A stretch of DNA of 64,000 nucleotides from NCBI GenBank assembly GCA_002347405.1, contig DDXB01000047.1, positions 39,371 through 103,370 on the forward strand. The letters run 5' to 3'. The notes under the pieces are model-generated. The model worked only from the letters and a program-made list of their open reading frames with translations, was not told the DNA's origin and made no database searches. Origin of the DNA: Rhodocyclaceae bacterium UBA2271. GTDB taxonomy: Bacteria > Pseudomonadota > Gammaproteobacteria > Burkholderiales > Rhodocyclaceae. Numbering within the stretch: the first letter of the stretch is position 1; every line of letters starts with the position of its first letter. Position numbers and translations under genes: made by a program. This document shows positions 25,319-33,645 of this stretch, in pieces.

Positions 25319-27423
25319 TGCCGGATAGTCACAAGAAACACGCCGGGCCGACCCAAGTGTTTCTTGGCCCCCGCGGGGGAGGACGAGGCGAAGCTGAGTC
25401 TGCGGGGGAGGCTAACAACCCCACCACGGAACGCGCAGCGTTTCTGCGTGCCGAGATCGAGCGCCATAACCACGCCTATTACGTGCTGGATGCGCCGACC
25501 ATTCCCGATGCCGAATACGACCGGTTATTCCGGGAATTGCAGGAGATCGAGGCGGCACACCCGGATTTGCAAACGCCCGATTCGCCGACCCAGCGGGTCG
25601 GGGGTGCGCCTCTCGCGGCTTTCCGTCAGGTCGCCCATGCGGTGCCGATGCTCTCGCTCAACAATGCTTTCAGCAACGCAGAAGTCACAGCGTTCGATCG
25701 CCGTTGTCGCGACGGGCTGGGCGTGGCAGACGTGGCCTACAGTTGCGAACCCAAATACGATGGTTTGGCGGTTACCCTGCATTATGAAAATGGCGTGTTC
25801 GTGCAAGGCGCCACGCGTGGCGATGGTTTTACTGGCGAGGATGTGACGCACAATCTGCGTACGGTTCGCAATATTCCCTTGCGGTTAGTTGGCCGTGACG
25901 TGCCTGATCGGCTCGAGGTGCGTGGTGAGATTTTAATGCCGCGGCGTGATTTTGCCGCGCTAAACGAACGGCAGCGTGCGCGTGGCGAAAAGGAATTTGT
26001 TAATCCACGCAATGCGGCTGCTGGCAGTCTGCGCCAGCTCGATTCCAGAATCACGGCAAAACGCCCCTTGCGCTTTTTTGCCTACGGCATCGCGGACGCT
26101 GTCGCCGTCACGCCAGCGCCGACTTTGCACAGCCAATTGATGGAGCGACTGGCCGGCTGGGGCTTCCCCGTGGCGGCAGAACGTGCCGTGGCAAATGGCG
26201 CCGTCGGCCAGCTGGAATATTACGCACGCATTGGTACGGCACGTCGCGAACTTCCCTACGATATCGATGGCGTTGTTTATAAAGTTGATCGCCTGGCCGA
26301 TCAGGCAAAGCTGGGCTTTGTGGCGCGTGCGCCGCGCTTCGCCATCGCCCACAAGTATCCTGCCGAGGAGGCCCTCACCACTGTCGAAGCCATCGAGGTG
26401 CAGGTTGGTCGTACCGGAGCCATCACGCCGGTGGCGCGTCTGGCGCCGGTGTTCGTCGGCGGGGTGACGGTAACCAATGCCACGTTGCACAACGAGGATG
26501 AAGTGCGGCGCAAGGATGTGCGGGTCGGCGACACGGTGATCGTGCGACGGGCTGGCGATGTGATTCCCGAGGTGGCGGCAGTCGTGCCGGAGAAGCGACC
26601 GGATACTGCAATTGAATTCATCATGCCCGAGCATTGCCCGGTCTGCGGTGCCGCCATCGAAAAGCCGGCGGACGAGGCGATCGCGCGCTGCACCGGCGGC
26701 CTGTTCTGCCCGGCGCAGCGCAAACAGGCCTTGCTGCATTTCGCCTCCCGCCGGGCAATGGATATCGAAGGGCTGGGCGACAAGCTGGTCGACCAACTGG
26801 TGGATAATGCCATCATCAAGACGCCGGCCGATCTTTACAAACTCGGTATCCTCAAGCTGGCCAATCTGGAACGCATGGCGGAAAAATCCGCTGCCAACCT
26901 GCTCGCCGCCATCGAAAAAAGCCGCAAGACCACGCTGGCGCGCTTCATCTTTGCCCTCGGTATTCGCAATGTCGGCGAGGCGACGGCGAAAGATCTGGCG
27001 CGTCATTTCGGCGGGCTCGATGCGCTGATGGCTGCCGATGTCGAGCGTCTGCAACAGGTGACGGATGTCGGTCCGGTGGTGGCGGCGTCAATCGTGCGGT
27101 TTTTTGCCGAACCGCATAACGTCGAGGTGGTCGAACAGTTGCGGGCGGCGGGTGTCCGCTGGGCAGAAGGCGCTCCGACCCTTTTGGCCAATTCGCCTAT
27201 CGCCGGCAAGACTTTTGTGCTGACCGGTACACTACCGACACTGACGCGCGAGGCGGCCAGGGAGTTGATCGAGGCACGCGGCGGCAAGGTGGCGGGTTCG
27301 GTATCGAAGAAATCGCACTATGTCGTGGCGGGTACCGAGGCCGGTTCCAAACTCGACAAGGCGCGGGAATTGGGCGTTACCATTCTTGACGAATCGCAAC
27401 TTATGGCATTGCTTGAACCATGA
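25318..27423 (+). CDS. ligA: NAD-dependent DNA ligase LigA
   Basis: A 701-residue ligase that seals nicks using NAD. The adenylation lysine is in EPKYDGLAVTL; the zinc-finger cysteines are in CPVCGAA...CTGGLFCPAQ; HhH motifs and a C-terminal BRCT domain (~610-701, GKTFVLTGTLPTLTREAA) follow. Two oddities are visible. Residues ~5-35, before the conserved start of domain Ia (RAEIERHNHAYYVLD), come from repeat B. Residues ~262-270 (VAVTPAPTL) come from an inverse repeat A copy in a variable loop of the adenylation domain. No alternative start lies between the repeat and the conserved domain, so the repeat peptide is probably translated. Confidence 0.96.
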   Translation: MPDSHKKHAGPTQVFLGPRGGGRGEAESAGEANNPTTERAAFLRAEIERHNHAYYVLDAPTIPDAEYDRLFRELQEIEAAHPDLQTPDSPTQRVGGAPLAAFRQVAHAVPMLSLNNAFSNAEVTAFDRRCRDGLGVADVAYSCEPKYDGLAVTLHYENGVFVQGATRGDGFTGEDVTHNLRTVRNIPLRLVGRDVPDRLEVRGEILMPRRDFAALNERQRARGEKEFVNPRNAAAGSLRQLDSRITAKRPLRFFAYGIADAVAVTPAPTLHSQLMERLAGWGFPVAAERAVANGAVGQLEYYARIGTARRELPYDIDGVVYKVDRLADQAKLGFVARAPRFAIAHKYPAEEALTTVEAIEVQVGRTGAITPVARLAPVFVGGVTVTNATLHNEDEVRRKDVRVGDTVIVRRAGDVIPEVAAVVPEKRPDTAIEFIMPEHCPVCGAAIEKPADEAIARCTGGLFCPAQRKQALLHFASRRAMDIEGLGDKLVDQLVDNAIIKTPADLYKLGILKLANLERMAEKSAANLLAAIEKSRKTTLARFIFALGIRNVGEATAKDLARHFGGLDALMAADVERLQQVTDVGPVVAASIVRFFAEPHNVEVVEQLRAAGVRWAEGAPTLLANSPIAGKTFVLTGTLPTLTREAARELIEARGGKVAGSVSKKSHYVVAGTEAGSKLDKARELGVTILDESQLMALLEP
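25327..25410 (+). repeat. Repeat B inserted at the 5' end of ligA
   Basis: Inverted repeat CAAGAAACAC (25332-25341) / GTGTTTCTTG (25357-25366) followed by CCCCCGCGGGGGAGG. It encodes KKHAGPTQVFLGPRGG, closely matching the SMC insertion. It lies directly after the first four codons of ligA. Confidence 0.85.
26103..26126 (-). repeat. Repeat A copy (inverse) inside ligA
   Basis: The reverse complement is AAAGTCGGCGCTGGCGTGAC followed by GGCG, one mismatch from consensus. Read on the gene strand it encodes VAVTPAPT in frame. Confidence 0.75.
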
Positions 27424-27959
27424 AATCTGAAGCTCCTGAGACGCTGGCGCGCCGGATTATGCCGATACGTGGAGAGCGGGTGATGCTCGATGCCGATCTG
27501 GCGGTGCTTTATGGCGTAGCAACCAAAGTGCTCAACCAGGCCGTGAAACGGAATGCGGAGCGATTTCCGCCGGACTTCATGTTTCAACTGACGTCGGAAG
27601 AGAAAGTCGAGGTGGTCACAAATTGTGACCACCTCGCCAAGCTCAAATTCTCGTCCAGCCTCCCCTATGCTTTTACCGAGCATGGGGCCTTGATGCTGGG
27701 GAATGTGCTCAACTCTCCACGCGCCGTCGAAGTCAGTATCTTAGTGGTGCGCACTTTCGTTCAGTTGCGCGAGATGCTCTCGACCCATAAAGGTTTGGCG
27801 GCAAAACTCGATCAACTCGAACGCAAGGTAGCCGGGCACGATCAAGTGATTACAGGTTTAATCGACGCCATTCGTGTCCTGATGGTGCTACCTGAACCGA
27901 AGCATCGCGGCATCGGGTTTACTGCCGATCTTGCCGCTAACAAGGGAAAATTGAAATGA
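27420..27959 (+). CDS. ORF6N domain protein
   Basis: A 179-residue protein of the ORF6N family, a DNA-binding-type domain common in phages and mobile islands. Landmarks are RGERVMLDADLAVLYGV, NAERFPPDFMFQLT and LPYAFTEHGALMLGNVL; residues ~120-150 may form a short coiled coil (LAAKLDQLERKV). Its start overlaps the ligA stop and its stop overlaps the galU start, so it is neatly inserted into the operon. Base composition is lower in GC than that of its neighbours, which suggests transfer. A 29-bp perfect palindrome lies in the coding region. Exact role is unknown; relatives include phage antirepressor-like proteins. Confidence 0.85.
   Translation: MKSEAPETLARRIMPIRGERVMLDADLAVLYGVATKVLNQAVKRNAERFPPDFMFQLTSEEKVEVVTNCDHLAKLKFSSSLPYAFTEHGALMLGNVLNSPRAVEVSILVVRTFVQLREMLSTHKGLAAKLDQLERKVAGHDQVITGLIDAIRVLMVLPEPKHRGIGFTADLAANKGKLK
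27608..27636. other. 29-bp perfect palindrome inside the ORF6N gene
   Basis: Arms CGAGGTGGTCACAA and TTGTGACCACCTCG around a single central A. It encodes EVVTNCDHLA. A palindrome of this quality in a coding region is unlikely by chance and could be a protein-binding site or a DNA hairpin. Confidence 0.85.
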
Positions 27960-28831
27960 AGCGTGTAACCAAAGCCGTCTTTCCTGTCGCGGGCATGGGC
28001 ACGCGCTTCCTGCCGGCGACCAAGGCCAGTCCCAAGGAGATGCTGCCCATCGTCGACAAGCCACTGATCCAGTATGCGGTGGAAGAGGCGGTGGCAGCGG
28101 GCATCACCGACATGATCTTCGTCACCGGCCGTTCCAAGCGTGCCATCGAGGATCACTTTGACAAGGCTTACGAACTGGAAAGTGAACTGGAGCGTCGTGG
28201 CAAGCTGGAGTTGCTCGAGTTTGTTCAGAACCTGTTGCCAAAGAATATCAACTGCATCTACATGCGCCAGGCTGAGGCCTTGGGTCTGGGGCATGCCGTA
28301 CTGTGCGCCCAGCCGGTCGTCGGCGACGAGCCATTTGCCGTACTGCTGGCCGATGACCTGTTGAATGGTGACACGCCGGTCATGAAGCAGATGGTGGACA
28401 CCTATGACTACTATCGGTGCTCTGTGCTGGGCACACAGGAAATCCCCCGCGCTGATACCGCAAGCTACGGCATCGTCGATGCACGGCCACTCGCCGAACG
28501 TGTCGAACGGATCAATGCCATTGTCGAGAAACCTCACCCCGATGTGGCCCCATCGACTCTCGCCGTGGTCGGCCGTTATGTACTGACGTCGCGCATCTTT
28601 CATCATCTTGAAAACGTGCGCGCTGGGGCCGGTGGTGAAATTCAATTGACTGATGCCATCTCGTCACTGCTCTCGGAACAGCAGGTGCTGGCCTATCGTT
28701 ATGAGGGAACGCGTTTTGACTGCGGTTCCAAGCTGGGCTACTTGCAGGCCACAGTTGAATATGCGCTGCGTCACCCCGAGGTTGGGGTGGAGTTCGCCAC
28801 CTATTTGCGTTCCATGGTCAAGTTGTCGTGA
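27956..28831 (+). CDS. galU: UTP--glucose-1-phosphate uridylyltransferase
   Basis: A 291-residue nucleotidyltransferase making UDP-glucose for envelope polysaccharides. The N-terminal VFPVAGMGTRFLPATKASPK with PKEMLPIVDKPLIQYAVEEA is the GalU signature, and LLADDLLNGD and YRYEGTRFDCGSKLGYL also fit. Length is normal. It overlaps the ORF6N gene by 4 nt, so its translation may depend on that acquired gene. Confidence 0.95.
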   Translation: MKRVTKAVFPVAGMGTRFLPATKASPKEMLPIVDKPLIQYAVEEAVAAGITDMIFVTGRSKRAIEDHFDKAYELESELERRGKLELLEFVQNLLPKNINCIYMRQAEALGLGHAVLCAQPVVGDEPFAVLLADDLLNGDTPVMKQMVDTYDYYRCSVLGTQEIPRADTASYGIVDARPLAERVERINAIVEKPHPDVAPSTLAVVGRYVLTSRIFHHLENVRAGAGGEIQLTDAISSLLSEQQVLAYRYEGTRFDCGSKLGYLQATVEYALRHPEVGVEFATYLRSMVKLS

Positions 28832-28850
28832 CCATTGGCTGGAATAAAAC

Positions 28851-29690
28851 ATGAAACCCATGAACGTCGATCTGCATTGCCATTCCAACGTATCCGACGG
28901 ACTGCTGTCGCCCGCGGCGGTGGTCGAACGGGCCAAGGCGAACGGCGTCGATTTGCTGGCGCTGACTGACCATGACGAAATCGGTGGTCTGGACGAGGCG
29001 CGGCAAAGCGCCACAGCGCTTGGTTTGCGGTTTGTCACCGGCACGGAAATTTCCGTGTCCTGGGGCGATGACCAGACCGTGCATATTGTTGGCCTCAATT
29101 TTGATGATCGCCACCCCGAACTGATCGCCGGCCTGGCCCGGGTGCGCAGCGGACGTGATGCAAGAGCCGAGCTGATGGCGGCGGAACTGGCAAAGGTGGG
29201 AATCGACGATGCCTATGCCGGAGCGCTCAAGTATGTCGGCAACCCGGCGCTGATTTCGCGTTCCCATTTCGCCCGTTACATCGTGGAACGTGGCTTTGCG
29301 CGCGACATCAAAACCGTATTCGAGCACTGGCTGGCGAAGGGCAAGCCCGGCTACGTCAGCCATTCATGGGCAGAGCTATCCGATGCGCTGGACTGGATCA
29401 GGATGGCCGGCGGGGTGTCGGTGATTGCCCATCCGGCGCGTTACCGCTTGACCCCGGCCGAACGGCGTGAACTTTTTGAGGCTTTCAAGGAACTGGGCGG
29501 ACAGGGAATCGAGGTGATTTCCGGATCACATAACGAGGCCGAGGTGCGCGAATTCGCCGGCATCGCCCGCGAGTTCGGCTTTCTTGCCTCGCGCGCCTCG
29601 GATTTTCACGGACCAGGGGAAAGCTATACCGACCTCGGCCGCATGGTGCAACTGCCACCCGACCTGACGCCGGTTTGGGAAGCCTGGTGA
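28851..29690 (+). CDS. rnm: PHP-domain 5'-3' exoribonuclease / nucleoside bisphosphate phosphatase (RNase AM)
   Basis: A 279-residue PHP phosphoesterase. The metal-binding motifs DLHCHSNVSDG, LLALTDHDEIGG, VIAHPARY and SRASDFHGPGE are all present, as in YciV/RNase AM, which trims 5S and 23S rRNA 5' ends and hydrolyses 3',5'-bisphosphonucleosides. A second ATG 9 nt downstream (MNVDLHCHS) could be the true start. The yciO gene overlaps its stop, as in many proteobacteria. Confidence 0.88.
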   Translation: MKPMNVDLHCHSNVSDGLLSPAAVVERAKANGVDLLALTDHDEIGGLDEARQSATALGLRFVTGTEISVSWGDDQTVHIVGLNFDDRHPELIAGLARVRSGRDARAELMAAELAKVGIDDAYAGALKYVGNPALISRSHFARYIVERGFARDIKTVFEHWLAKGKPGYVSHSWAELSDALDWIRMAGGVSVIAHPARYRLTPAERRELFEAFKELGGQGIEVISGSHNEAEVREFAGIAREFGFLASRASDFHGPGESYTDLGRMVQLPPDLTPVWEAW

Positions 29691-30325
29691 TGAATACGGA
29701 ATTGCTGCAAATCCACCCGAAAAATCCGCAGCCGCGCTTGATCGCCCAGGCGGCGGAAATCATGCGCAAGGGCGGGTTGGCGGCATTCCCGACCGACTCG
29801 GCCTATGCCTTGGGCGGGCATATCGGCGATGCCGCCCTGCTGGAACGCATCCGCCGCATCCGCGCCGTTGATGAGCGCCACCATTTCACGCTGATGTGCC
29901 GCGACCTGTCGGAGATTGCGACCTATGCGCGGGTGGACAACGTGCAATACCGCATGCTCAAGGCGGCCACGCCGGGCAGTTACACCTTCATTCTCGAAGG
30001 CACCAAGGAGTTGCCGCGCCGCGTGTTGCATCCCAAGCGCAAGACTATCGGCCTGCGCGTTCCGGATCATCCGGTGGTGCTGGCGCTGCTGGCCGAACTC
30101 AACGAACCGATCCTGAGTTCGACGCTGATCCTGCCCGAAGATAGCGAGCCCTTGTGCGATGCCGGGGAGATTCGTGAGCGACTCGACAAGCTGATCGACG
30201 TGGTGATTGATGCCGGCCCCTGCGGCAGGGGCATGACTACCGTGATCAACCTGGTCGGCGGGGTTCCCGAACTGATCAGGGCGGGTTGCGGGCCACTCAA
30301 GCCTTTCGGGCTGGCAGTCGAATAA
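29690..30325 (+). CDS. yciO: YciO (Sua5/YrdC/YciO family)
   Basis: A 211-residue protein with the YrdC-like fold: AFPTDSAYALGGHIGD, HHFTLMCRDLSEIATYARVDN and TPGSYTFILEGTKELPRR closely follow E. coli YciO. Relatives TsaC/Sua5 make threonylcarbamoyl-AMP for tRNA t6A; whether YciO has this role is not settled. The start at 29690 (ATGA overlap with the upstream gene) was chosen over an in-frame start 15 nt upstream because it gives the family N-terminus (LLQIHPKNPQPRLI). Confidence 0.87.
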   Translation: MNTELLQIHPKNPQPRLIAQAAEIMRKGGLAAFPTDSAYALGGHIGDAALLERIRRIRAVDERHHFTLMCRDLSEIATYARVDNVQYRMLKAATPGSYTFILEGTKELPRRVLHPKRKTIGLRVPDHPVVLALLAELNEPILSSTLILPEDSEPLCDAGEIRERLDKLIDVVIDAGPCGRGMTTVINLVGGVPELIRAGCGPLKPFGLAVE

Positions 30326-30430
30326 TGGCCCCCCACGCTTGCAACATCGGCTCGCTGCCCCCCATGAAATCACCCGAAGCGGTGACGGGGGGGCGGCGCC
30401 TCTCTTGGGGCGGCCCGGCGAGAGGCTAAA
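30326..30430 (+). repeat. Repeat E spacer element between yciO and site-2 protease
   Basis: Begins right after the yciO stop with GGCCCCCCACGCT and continues through GCTGCCCCCC and GGGGGGGCGGCG to CTTGGGGCGGCCCGGCG. It is the same type as at 14400-14470. No gene is visible in it. Confidence 0.7.
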
Positions 30431-30441
30431 ATCCAGGTCTT

Positions 30442-31089
30442 ATGGAAAACATTATCCAGACGCTGGCGATTTACGCCCTGCCGGTGATCTTCGCCATCAC
30501 CCTGCACGAGGCCGCGCACGGCTACGCGGCGCGGCACTTTGGCGACCCGACCGCGTGGCAGATGGGGCGCATCACGCTCAATCCGATCAAGCATGTCGAC
30601 ATGGTGGGTACCTTGCTGGTGCCGGCCCTGATCCTGTTTTTCAGCAAGGGTGCGTTCCTGTTCGGCTGGGCCAAGCCGGTGCCGGTCAATTTTGGCCAAC
30701 TCCGCAGACCCAAGCAGGACATGTTCTGGGTCGCCGCCGCCGGGCCGGGGGCGAACCTTTTCATGGCTTTGATGTGGGCTGCGCTGTTGAAACTGGCGGT
30801 GGTGATGCCGGATAATGCGTATAGTCTGCCGCTGGCGGAAATGGCGCGCGCCGGCATCAATATCAATGGGATATTGATGCTGCTGAACCTGCTGCCGCTC
30901 CCGCCGCTCGATGGCGGGCGGATTGCCGTGAGCCTGCTGCCACCTGCGCTCGCCTGGCGGTTTGCGCAGCTGGAGCGCTATGGCTTTCCTATTCTGCTCG
31001 CCCTCCTGTTTCTGGGGGTGCTCGAAACTATCCTGACACCGCTGCTGCGGGTCTATTTCTCTCTCATTAAAGGTCTGTTTTTCCTCTGA
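30442..31089 (+). CDS. Site-2 protease family membrane metalloprotease (M50)
   Basis: A 215-residue polytopic membrane protein. The zinc-binding HEAAH motif (ITLHEAAHGYAARHFGDP) is in the first helix region and the second motif LLPLPPLDGGRI supplies the Asp ligand. It is of the compact type without a PDZ domain, common in proteobacteria next to trpS and scpA. It cleaves within or near membranes; its substrate is unknown. It begins 11 nt after a repeat E block and ends 2 nt before trpS. Confidence 0.9.
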   Translation: MENIIQTLAIYALPVIFAITLHEAAHGYAARHFGDPTAWQMGRITLNPIKHVDMVGTLLVPALILFFSKGAFLFGWAKPVPVNFGQLRRPKQDMFWVAAAGPGANLFMALMWAALLKLAVVMPDNAYSLPLAEMARAGININGILMLLNLLPLPPLDGGRIAVSLLPPALAWRFAQLERYGFPILLALLFLGVLETILTPLLRVYFSLIKGLFFL

Positions 31090-31091
31090 TT

Positions 31092-32294
31092 ATGTTCGCC
31101 GAAAAGGTTCTCTCCGGCATGCGTCCCACCGGGCGTCTGCATCTGGGCCACTACCACGGGGTACTGGCAAACTGGGTGAAGTTGCAGCATGAATACCCTT
31201 GCCTGTTTTTCGTCGCCGACTGGCACGCGCTGACGACGGCCTATGACGAGCCGGGCACCATTACCCAGAATACCTGGGACATGGTGGTTGACTGGCTCGC
31301 CGCCGGTGTCGATCCCTCCCAGGCCACCATCTTCATCCAGTCGCGGGTGCCGGAGCATGCGGAATTGCATCTGCTGCTGTCGATGATGACGCCGCTGGGC
31401 TGGCTGGAGCGCGTGCCAACCTATAAGGACCAGCAGGAAAAACTCAGTCACAAGGACCTGACGACCTATGGTTTCCTTGGCTATCCGCTCCTGCAGGCGG
31501 CCGACATCCTCATCTACCGTGCCGACAAGGTGCCGGTGGGTGATGATCAGGTACCGCATATCGAATTTACCCGCGAGATCGCGCGCCGCTTCAATCATCT
31601 CTACGGGCGCGAAGCGGGCTTCGAAGAGAAGGCGATCGAGGCGGTAAAAAAACTCGGCAGCAAACGCGCAAAACTCTACAAGGAATTGCGCACGCGCTAT
31701 CAGGAGAAGGGCGAGGAGGCCGCGCTTGAACAGGCGCATGCCGTGCTTGACGAGGCGCAAAGCCTGTCCTACGGTGACCGTGAGCGGCTGTTCGGCTATC
31801 TCGAAGGGGGTGGCAAGATGATTCTTGCCGAGCCGGATGCATTGCTGACCCATGCTTCGCGCATGCCCGGACTGGACGGCCAGAAAATGTCGAAGTCCTA
31901 CGGCAACACCATTGCCCTGCGCGAAGATGCGGCGTCGATCAGCAAGAAGATCCGCACCATGCAGACCGACCCGCAACGGGTACGGCGCACCGATGCCGGC
32001 GATCCCGACAAGTGCCCGGTCTGGCAGTTTCACCAGATCTATTCGAATGACGAGGTCAAGGATTGGGTGCAACAGGGCTGCCGTTCGGCCGGCATTGGCT
32101 GCATCGAATGCAAACAGCCGGTCATTGAAGGAATCCTGAAAGAACAGGAGCCGATGCGTGAGCGCGCGCGCCTGTACGAAGACGATCCGCAACTGGTCAA
32201 GAACATCATTGCCGATGGCTGCGAGAAAGCCAGACGGCTGGCGCAGGAAACCATGCGCGAGGTGCGCGAGGCCATCGGACTCGACTATTCGTGA
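31092..32294 (+). CDS. trpS: Tryptophanyl-tRNA synthetase
   Basis: A 400-residue class I synthetase. The N-terminal SGMRPTGRLHLGHYHG contains the HIGH-type motif and DGQKMSKSYGNTI is the KMSKS loop. The length is that of the longer betaproteobacterial TrpS with a C-terminal extension. It ends in an overlap with the thioesterase gene (GTGA). Confidence 0.95.
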   Translation: MFAEKVLSGMRPTGRLHLGHYHGVLANWVKLQHEYPCLFFVADWHALTTAYDEPGTITQNTWDMVVDWLAAGVDPSQATIFIQSRVPEHAELHLLLSMMTPLGWLERVPTYKDQQEKLSHKDLTTYGFLGYPLLQAADILIYRADKVPVGDDQVPHIEFTREIARRFNHLYGREAGFEEKAIEAVKKLGSKRAKLYKELRTRYQEKGEEAALEQAHAVLDEAQSLSYGDRERLFGYLEGGGKMILAEPDALLTHASRMPGLDGQKMSKSYGNTIALREDAASISKKIRTMQTDPQRVRRTDAGDPDKCPVWQFHQIYSNDEVKDWVQQGCRSAGIGCIECKQPVIEGILKEQEPMRERARLYEDDPQLVKNIIADGCEKARRLAQETMREVREAIGLDYS

Positions 32295-32776
32295 AACAAA
32301 TCACCGCAACCGACCCCGGCGCCGACGAAGCGGAACTGCTCGCCATCATCCGCGAGAGCTTTTTCGAGCGCATGCCGTTCAACCGGATTCTCGGCATCGA
32401 GTTGTTGTCGCTGCATCATGACCAACCGGAATTGCGCTTCGACATGCGGCCGGAACTGGTCGGCAACTACATCCGCAATATCCTGCATGGCGGCGTGATC
32501 TCATCGGTGCTCGATGTCACCGGTGGCCTGGTGGCCTTCCTCGGCGTGCAGCAAAAGCTGAAGGGCAAACCGGTGGCCGAGGTGATGGAGCGCTTTTCCC
32601 GCATCGGTACCATCGACCTGCGCATTGACTATCTGCGCCCGGGAGCGGGGGAGTGGTTTCTGGCGCGCGGTTTCCCGCTGCGCACCGGCAACAAGGTTGC
32701 CGTGACGCGCATGGAGCTTTTCAATGACCAGCACGCCCTGATCGCGGTCGGTACCGCGGCATACACGGTGTCATGA
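32291..32776 (+). CDS. yigI: Hotdog-fold thioesterase (YigI-like)
   Basis: A 161-residue hotdog protein of the PaaI/YigI group, probably an acyl-CoA thioesterase. ILHGGVISSVLDVTGGL holds the catalytic-loop residues, and RIGTIDLRIDYLRPG and GNKVAVTRMELFND match YigI. The start is a GTG overlapping the trpS stop. Family is clear; substrate is inferred. Confidence 0.88.
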   Translation: MKQITATDPGADEAELLAIIRESFFERMPFNRILGIELLSLHHDQPELRFDMRPELVGNYIRNILHGGVISSVLDVTGGLVAFLGVQQKLKGKPVAEVMERFSRIGTIDLRIDYLRPGAGEWFLARGFPLRTGNKVAVTRMELFNDQHALIAVGTAAYTVS

Positions 32777-33645
32777 TGTTGCCAGAGGCCCGCGAACAAT
32801 TAGTCGGCGCTGGTGAGACGGCGCAACTGGGCCACGTTGACCTGGAGGCCGCGCATGTGCCGAAGCTCTACGGTGAACCGATGCCGGAGATGCCGCGCGA
32901 CCTCTACATTCCGCCCGATGCGCTGGAAATCATTCTCGACGCCTTCGAGGGTCCGCTCGATCTGCTGCTGTATCTGATCCGCAAGGCCAACCTGAGCATC
33001 CTCGATATTCCGATGGCGCCGTTGACCGCGCAATATCTCGTATATGTCGAGGCGATGCGGCGCACCAACCTCGAACTGGCTGCCGACTACCTGCTGATGG
33101 CAGCGATGCTGATCGAAATCAAATCGCGCATGCTGTTGCCGCGCCCACCGCGGACCGATGGCGGCGAGCCGGAAGATCCGCGTGCCGAACTGGTGCGCCG
33201 CCTGATGGAATACGAGCGTATCAAGCAGGCAGCCGCCAAGCTCGACGCGCTGCCGCAGGTACATCGCGACTATGAGTGGGCATCGGTGTGGATCGCCGAG
33301 AAGGTTGCCGCGCGGGCGCCGGAAGTGAGCGTGCATGATTTGCAGGTGGTCTGGCTGGCACTGATGCGCCAGGCCAAGATGCACCAGCATCACCGCATTC
33401 AGCGCGAGGAACTTTCGGTACGCGAACACATGGGACTGATCCTGCGCCGCCTGCAGGGCCGCAACTACGTGGTCTTCGACGACCTGTTTGAAGCAGGCGG
33501 CGAGCACAGCACGCTGTCCAGCCTGGTGGTGAGCTTCCTGGCCATCCTCGAATTGTCGCGCGAGCGCCTCGTCGAACTGACCCAGAGCGAGGCACTGGCG
33601 CCCATCTATGTAAAATTGAGCGATGCTGCAACTCTACAAACCTGA
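32773..33645 (+). CDS. scpA: Segregation and condensation protein ScpA
   Basis: A 290-residue kleisin linking the SMC heads. The N-terminal domain DAFEGPLDLLLYLIRKANLSILDIPMA and the segment YLLMAAMLIEIKSRMLLP are diagnostic. The winged-helix C-terminus (~210-285) binds the SMC head. It overlaps the upstream gene by 4 nt and scpB by 23 nt. Residues ~10-17 (VGAGETA), in a non-conserved N-terminal tail before the kleisin domain, come from repeat A. Confidence 0.94.
   Translation: MMLPEAREQLVGAGETAQLGHVDLEAAHVPKLYGEPMPEMPRDLYIPPDALEIILDAFEGPLDLLLYLIRKANLSILDIPMAPLTAQYLVYVEAMRRTNLELAADYLLMAAMLIEIKSRMLLPRPPRTDGGEPEDPRAELVRRLMEYERIKQAAAKLDALPQVHRDYEWASVWIAEKVAARAPEVSVHDLQVVWLALMRQAKMHQHHRIQREELSVREHMGLILRRLQGRNYVVFDDLFEAGGEHSTLSSLVVSFLAILELSRERLVELTQSEALAPIYVKLSDAATLQT
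32802..32823 (+). repeat. Repeat A copy in the scpA N-terminal tail
   Basis: AGTCGGCGCTGGTGAGACGG matches repeat A with two changes. It is in frame and encodes LVGAGETA before the conserved ScpA domain. Confidence 0.65.

Noticed and set aside
27420..27959. Prophage or genomic island at the ORF6N gene
   Set aside because: No integrase, structural genes, tRNA site or direct repeats are next to it; it is a single gene inside an operon.
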